Positions 59,925-64,000 of a stretch of DNA of 64,000 bases are shown piece by piece (the stretch's first letter is position 1; each line of letters begins with the position of its first letter). A program made the translations under genes and the position numbers. The notes below the pieces were generated by a model. The model did not search any database. It was not told the origin of the DNA and saw only the letters and a program-made list of their open reading frames with translations. The stretch is from WLMZ01 sp963732585 (lineage in GTDB: Bacteria > Actinomycetota > Acidimicrobiia > Acidimicrobiales > Ilumatobacteraceae). Location: the NCBI GenBank assembly GCA_963732585.1, contig CAVSZY010000003.1, forward strand, positions 1 to 64,000. Reading direction: 5' to 3'.

Positions 59925-61381
59925 AGTTGCACGCAGACGTTACGCAGTTCGGTGTAGAACTCCAAAGAATGCACGCCTCCCTCGCGGCCGATGCCCGATT
60001 GTTTCGAGCCGCCGAATGGGGTGCGCAGATCTCGCAGGAACCAGCTGTTGACCCAAGTGATACCGACCTCGACCTGGCCGGCGAGGCGGTGTGCGGTCGA
60101 CAGATCTCGGGTCCAGATCGAAGTACTCAAGCCGTAGTCGGTGTCGTTGGCCATGGCCACCGCTTGGTCGGCGTCGTCGAATGGTTGCACGTGGCTACAG
60201 GGGCCGAAGATCTCCTCCGTGACGGTGCGCGACTTCTCCGAGAGACCGGTCCACAGCGTTGGCTGCACCCAGTTGCCGTTGGCTAGCTCGCCGCTCATCT
60301 CCGGTGAGCCGCCACCGGTGACGACGGTCGCCCCTTCGCTGACCGCAAGGTCGTAGTAGGAGCGAACCTTGCCGAGGTGCTCGGCGCTGATCAGCGGACC
60401 GAGACTTGTGGTGGGATCTGTCGGGTCGCCCGGTTTCAGCGAGCGGGCGTGGTTGGCGAATCGTTCCACAAACTGGTCGAAGATCGGTCGTTGCACGTAG
60501 ATCCGTTCGGTGCCGAGGCAGATCTGGCCGCAGTTCTGGAAGGCCGCGCGACCGAGGCCTTCCATGACCTTGTCGAGATCGGCGTCGGCGAAAACGATGC
60601 CGGCGTTCTTGCCGCCAAGTTCGAAAGAGACGTCGCGGATGCCGTCACTGGCGGCCTTCATGATTGCCGCTCCGGTGCGGGTTTCGCCGGTGAAGGTGAT
60701 GGCGTTGACGCCGGGATGGCGGGTGAGCATCTCACCGGCAGAACCCGGGCCGAAACCATGGACCACGTTGTAGACACCATTGGGCACGCCGACGCTCGTC
60801 ATCACCTCGGCGAGCAATGTTGCTGTCGCCGGGGTCTCCTCCGAAGGCTTGACGATCACGGTGTTACCGCAGGCCAAGGCGGGTGCAACCTTCCAAGTCA
60901 TCAGCAGCAACGGCGCGTTCCACGGACAGATGACGGCGACGACGCCCTTCGGTTTGCGAATGGCGTAGTTCAGGGCTTCGCCGCCGCCAGGTGTGGGCAT
61001 CATGAACGATTCGGTGGCCACGTTTTTGACGACGTCAGCGAAGACTTTGAAGTTGGCCGCGCCGCGGGGGATGAAAGCGTGGCGCATCATGCCGATCGGT
61101 TGGCCGGTGTCGGCCATCTCGGCGGCGACGAAGTCCTCGAACCGCCGGGTGATCTCATTGGCAACGGCATAGAGCATCGCCGAACGCTCCTCGGTGGTCA
61201 GCTTGCCCCACGGGCCGCGCAGCGCAGCGCGTGCCGCCTCGACCGCAGCGTCGATTTCGGCTTGGCCAGCCTCGTGAACCAACCCGTTGAGCGAACCGTT
61301 CGCCGGATTTCGGTTCTCGAACGTGTTGCCGGTCGCCACGAACTCGCCGTTGATCGCGTTGTGAAACTGGGTGATGCTCAT
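59921..61381 (-). CDS. dmpC: 2-hydroxymuconic semialdehyde dehydrogenase-like ALDH
   Basis: A 486-residue aldehyde dehydrogenase from ATG 61381 (MSITQFHNAINGEFVATGNT). The catalytic glutamate is in VSFELGGKNAGIVFADADLD and the cysteine in FQNCGQICLGTERIYVQ. VICPWNAPLLLMTWKVAPAL and GNTVIVKPSEETPATATLLA are the NAD-binding region. The end GGVHSLEFYTELRNVCVQL is typical of the DmpC/XylG group. It oxidises the ring-cleavage semialdehyde to 4-oxalocrotonate, feeding the tautomerase, decarboxylase and hydratase encoded beside it. No extradiol dioxygenase is in the window. Confidence 0.9.
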   Translation of the reverse strand: MSITQFHNAINGEFVATGNTFENRNPANGSLNGLVHEAGQAEIDAAVEAARAALRGPWGKLTTEERSAMLYAVANEITRRFEDFVAAEMADTGQPIGMMRHAFIPRGAANFKVFADVVKNVATESFMMPTPGGGEALNYAIRKPKGVVAVICPWNAPLLLMTWKVAPALACGNTVIVKPSEETPATATLLAEVMTSVGVPNGVYNVVHGFGPGSAGEMLTRHPGVNAITFTGETRTGAAIMKAASDGIRDVSFELGGKNAGIVFADADLDKVMEGLGRAAFQNCGQICLGTERIYVQRPIFDQFVERFANHARSLKPGDPTDPTTSLGPLISAEHLGKVRSYYDLAVSEGATVVTGGGSPEMSGELANGNWVQPTLWTGLSEKSRTVTEEIFGPCSHVQPFDDADQAVAMANDTDYGLSTSIWTRDLSTAHRLAGQVEVGITWVNSWFLRDLRTPFGGSKQSGIGREGGVHSLEFYTELRNVCVQL

Positions 61382-61520
61382 CACGACCGATCTAAACCCA
61401 CCAGCGTGGCCTGCCGCCAGATTCTGTTCCGCATAGTGGGAAACAGATCGCGATGCTGTGCGAGGTAATCGTCGCAAGGATGCGGCGCGAGTATCGACAT
61501 CGCAAGACACTGCGACGCGC

Positions 61521-61979
61521 TCAGCAGGTTGGCGTAGCCGTCTCGATGCGGACTCGAGCGAGATCGAGTGTCAACGTCGGGTGATCGCCGACGGCGAGTT
61601 TCACCGTGAACGGCGCGGACTTGGCGAAAGTCGTGGTCGCTCCTGCAGCGGTGACGAGCGAGCCGACGGCGCGCATCGGGTAAATGCAGCTGCTGCTCGC
61701 AGTCTCTGAAAACGCTTGAAACTGCACAAACCACGTTGTGCCGCGTACCAATGTCACCTCCCATTGGACGTCGCTTCCAGCAGCACCAGCTGCTGTCAGC
61801 ACGCCGCGGATGGCGCAGAAGTTGGTGTCTGCCTGCGGGGCGGTGCAGCGCTGAGCGACGTTCACACGCACAGTTCCCGAGTCGGCTTCCAGCCGACTCG
61901 GTAGTGACAATGCTGTCGCTGACACGGCACAGCATGCCAGGACGCGTATTGCGAGGGAGCGGGGAGCGGACATCGTCAT
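61521..61979 (-). CDS. Small secreted protein, unknown
   Basis: A 152-residue protein from ATG 61979 (or 61973), with a signal peptide MTMSAPRSLAIRVLACCAVS, ATALSLPS. The mature part contains NFCAIRGVLTAAGAAGSDVQ and SSSCIYPMRAVGSLVTAAGA, with three or four cysteines, and looks like a beta-sandwich. No known family. It starts 4 bp after the stop of another secreted protein, so they are probably co-transcribed. Confidence 0.65.
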   Translation of the reverse strand: MTMSAPRSLAIRVLACCAVSATALSLPSRLEADSGTVRVNVAQRCTAPQADTNFCAIRGVLTAAGAAGSDVQWEVTLVRGTTWFVQFQAFSETASSSCIYPMRAVGSLVTAAGATTTFAKSAPFTVKLAVGDHPTLTLDLARVRIETATPTC

Positions 61980-61983
61980 CCGA

Positions 61984-62544
61984 TCAACTCGGCGCCAACG
62001 GGCACGTGCCGGCAAGCCATGGCGACATATAACGGGCGGTGTAGACCACTCCCTTTTCATCGATCAACCTGACCTTGATCAAGGAGCGAACGCTACTGGG
62101 AATGAAGCTGCAGCCAAGTCCAGCGACGTCGGGAATGGCGATCAACACCGCCATACCCGCATCAGCGCGGGCGACGCCGTCAGCCAGGTCGGCGACGCCG
62201 TAACCGAGCTGGCTGGAACTCTCCTGCGACACCACGCCAGCGGCATCGCGGCCATAGTCGAACGTGCGTACGGTGGCCGTCAGCGTCCGCCCGGTTGCAC
62301 AGCGGATCACCGCTCGGGTCTCCCACTTCGGGCCAGCCATACGGCTGCCGTCGGGGTTGGTCTCGATGACCGTGGTCACCGAATTGGACTGGATCACCAG
62401 TGCACAGCCGCTGTCGGCGCCCGCTGTCGAGCGCAGCGCGATGCGCGCGACCGGGGCGGCATGCGCCACTTCGCTGCTGGCGACGATGCCACCGACGAGC
62501 ATGCCGAACACCGAGAGCGATCGGGTGAGCGAACGAAAATTCAT
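61984..62544 (-). CDS. Secreted protein, unknown
   Basis: A 186-residue protein. The signal peptide MNFRSLTRSLSVFGMLVGGI, VASSEVAHA ends before APVARIALRS. The mature region has cysteines in DSGCALVIQ, VIRCATGRT, GLGCSFIPS and AGTCPLAPS, perhaps two disulfides. No family recognised. It is first of a pair with the gene at 61521-61979, and both may be cell-surface or wall proteins. Confidence 0.68.
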   Translation of the reverse strand: MNFRSLTRSLSVFGMLVGGIVASSEVAHAAPVARIALRSTAGADSGCALVIQSNSVTTVIETNPDGSRMAGPKWETRAVIRCATGRTLTATVRTFDYGRDAAGVVSQESSSQLGYGVADLADGVARADAGMAVLIAIPDVAGLGCSFIPSSVRSLIKVRLIDEKGVVYTARYMSPWLAGTCPLAPS

Positions 62545-62696
62545 AGATTCTCCTAAAGATTTCAGTTCAACTTACGGCAAGGAAATCTATGGATCTATTG
62601 GCCATTCGGATCATTGTTTTCCGGCGCAGAGCGGACCTTGGCACGTGGGAACACCGAAGCCGATGCGCCAGCTTGGCAAGGTGCCGGGCCACCGCT

Positions 62697-62832
62697 CTAT
62701 GCGGCGAGCTGCGCGTTCATCTCGTCGATTTCGCCTTGTTGAGCGGGGATGATTTGGTCGGCCAGGGCCGACACCTCGGGGCTTTGGCCGTCGGACTGCA
62801 CGGCTCGGGATTCATTCGATCGCACCTTGGCG
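62697..62832 (-). pseudogene. C-terminal fragment of a DUF305 protein
   Basis: The minus-strand frame reads AVQSDGQSPEVSALADQIIP, then AQQGEIDEMNAQLAA and a stop at 62697. This is the usual end of DUF305 proteins (P-E-V-x-x-L-A-x-x-I-I-x-x-Q-x-x-E-I-x-x-M). The conserved HH region and signal peptide are not present upstream, where the deazaflavin reductase gene begins in another frame. A truncated relic is the simplest reading. Confidence 0.5.
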
Positions 62833-62841
62833 ATGCTCGAT

Positions 62842-63246
62842 TCACGCCGGATCGAGAACGATGACGGGAATCGCTCTCGTCGTCGCTGCCTCGTACTCGG
62901 CGAAGTTGGCGAAGTTCGCCTTTTGCGTTGTCCAGATCGTGGTGCGCTCGTCGCTCTCGGCGACACGGGCGCGGAACTGCCGAGTGCCGTCGCCGATCTC
63001 GACCGAGACGTCGGGATTGGCGACGAGATTGAAATACCAGTCTGGGTTACCCGGGGCGCCGGCCTTGGAAGCGAAGATTGCCACCGGCCCACCGAGATCC
63101 TGATACATCAATGGCGAAACTCGTTCGGCCCCCGAGCGGGCACCGGTGGTGTGCAGTAACAGCAGGGGTGCGCCTTCGAAATGGCCGCCGACCTTGCCGC
63201 CATTGGCCCGAAATTCGTCGATGATCGTTTGGTTCCAGTCGCTCAT
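62842..63246 (-). CDS. Deazaflavin (F420)-dependent nitroreductase family protein
   Basis: A 134-residue Ddn-type split-barrel protein from ATG 63246 (MSDWNQTIIDEFRANGGKVG). Key segments are HFEGAPLLLLHTTGARSGAE, RVSPLMYQDLGGPVAIFASK and GAPGNPDWYFNLVANPDVSV, the last being the family's signature. Members bind F420H2 and reduce quinones or nitro compounds, mostly at the membrane or in the cytoplasm. It agrees with the F420-type LLM enzyme at 18890 that this organism makes F420. Confidence 0.9.
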   Translation of the reverse strand: MSDWNQTIIDEFRANGGKVGGHFEGAPLLLLHTTGARSGAERVSPLMYQDLGGPVAIFASKAGAPGNPDWYFNLVANPDVSVEIGDGTRQFRARVAESDERTTIWTTQKANFANFAEYEAATTRAIPVIVLDPA

Positions 63247-63298
63247 GACCTGCACGCTACGGCCAAGCGCTGGCGATCACGACGGTACGATCGGCCAG

Positions 63299-64000
63299 AT
63301 GCAGCAACGACAGATGGGCAACACCGGAACCGCCGTGGGGGCCATTGGCCTCGGGTGTATGAGCTTCGCTGGGTTCTACGGGGCCACCGATCGCGACGAG
63401 AGCCTGGCCACCTTGCACCACGCCGCCCAACTGGGCGTCACCCATCTCGACACGGCCATCGCCTACGGCAACGGGCTGTCGGAATCGATAATCGGTGAGT
63501 TCACCGCCGCCAACCCCGGTGTGTTTCACGTCGCCAGCAAATGCGGCATCATCGTCGAACCGGTCCGCCACTTCAACAACAAGCGCGACTATGTCCGCCA
63601 AGCCGTGGAAGGCTCGCTCGAACGTCTGCGCACCGATTGCATCGACCTCTACTACCTGCACCGGCGCGATCAAGAGGTGCAGATCGAGACGGCGATGGAG
63701 ACGATGGCCGAGCTCGTCGCCGAGGGCCTGATCAAAGGTATCGGGCTCTCCGAAGTCGCCCCCTACACGCTCCAACGCGCCGCTGCCATCCATCACGTCA
63801 CCGCGGTACAAAGCGAGTATTCGTTGTGGACGCGGCTTGCCGAGCTTGGCTTGATTCAAACCTGCGAACGACTCGGCACCACGCTGGTGGCCTTCTCGCC
63901 GCTCGGGCGTGGCATTTTCAGCGACACCCCGGTCGACCCGAACGCCTTTCACAAGCACGACTTCCGCATCGCTAACCCACGCTTCACCGCCGAGCATTTC
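63299..64000 (+). CDS. Aldo/keto reductase, partial at window end
   Basis: The first 234 codons of an AKR, cut by the window edge. It starts at ATG 63299 (MQQRQMGNTGTAVGAIGLGC). The catalytic Asp and Tyr are in THLDTAIAYGNGLSESIIGE, the Lys in FHVASKCGIIVEPV, and the His in DLYYLHRRDQEVQIETAME. The loop LVAFSPLGRGIFSD follows. The resemblance is to the AKR13/YakC group. It is divergent from the deazaflavin reductase, with 52 bp between the starts. Confidence 0.9.
   Translation, partial: MQQRQMGNTGTAVGAIGLGCMSFAGFYGATDRDESLATLHHAAQLGVTHLDTAIAYGNGLSESIIGEFTAANPGVFHVASKCGIIVEPVRHFNNKRDYVRQAVEGSLERLRTDCIDLYYLHRRDQEVQIETAMETMAELVAEGLIKGIGLSEVAPYTLQRAAAIHHVTAVQSEYSLWTRLAELGLIQTCERLGTTLVAFSPLGRGIFSDTPVDPNAFHKHDFRIANPRFTAEHF

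Overview
The window is high-GC DNA from an actinobacterium, most likely a member of the Acidimicrobiia (Ilumatobacter-like). The support is gene content: an F420-type luciferase-like oxidoreductase and a deazaflavin-dependent reductase, paired FadE acyl-CoA dehydrogenases, an FAS1 lipoprotein next to a SigK/RskA-like pair, DUF222-HNH (13E12 type) and DUF427 proteins, and a compact type IV pilus operon. Taxonomy is inferred from content only.

Layout. (1) 1-3.96 kb: a decayed defence-type patch with an ApeA-like HEPN protein, a second HEPN-like protein and a CAP12/Pycsar-type TIR protein. All three are broken by frameshifts, and two also carry an in-frame TAG. (2) 3959-4007: the 3' half of a tRNA-Gly(TCC) gene without its 5' half, a probable attachment-site scar. 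(3) 4.0-20 kb: an acyl-CoA catabolic cluster with phosphotransferase, ferredoxin, cytochrome P450, CoA transferase, two acyl-CoA dehydrogenases, crotonase, amidohydrolase, two AMP-binding acyl-CoA synthetases and two thioesterases. Together they look able to hydroxylate, activate and degrade a cyclic or branched acid. (4) 20-29 kb: aminotransferase, FAS1 lipoprotein, molybdopterin oxidoreductase, sigma/anti-sigma pair, and a DeoR regulator with a GH1 beta-glucosidase. (5) 29-40 kb: PilT, and a pilB-pilC-minor pilins-pilin operon behind a good sigma70-like promoter. One minor pilin is about 1,017 residues long with six tandem Ig-like repeats. (6) 40-47 kb: aldo/keto reductase, SelO, FAH-family enzyme, a PEP-mobile-domain protein and MgtC. 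(7) 47-62 kb: meta-cleavage (catechol-type) lower-pathway genes in two blocks on the minus strand: aldolase plus acylating acetaldehyde dehydrogenase, with folE and a Nudix gene, and then dmpC/E/H-like genes with a divergent fused tautomerase. Between the blocks lie a DUF222-HNH gene, an IS110 element, an IS110 remnant, a two-gene membrane/HAD unit of unknown role and a Phd/PIN toxin-antitoxin pair. (8) 61.5-64 kb: two small secreted proteins, a DUF305 remnant, a deazaflavin-dependent reductase and an aldo/keto reductase cut by the window end.

Eight otherwise well-conserved genes are split by single-base frameshifts spread over the window. Residual sequencing or assembly error is therefore a live alternative to true gene decay, and reads are needed to decide. 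No complete rRNA, CRISPR array or integrase was seen.
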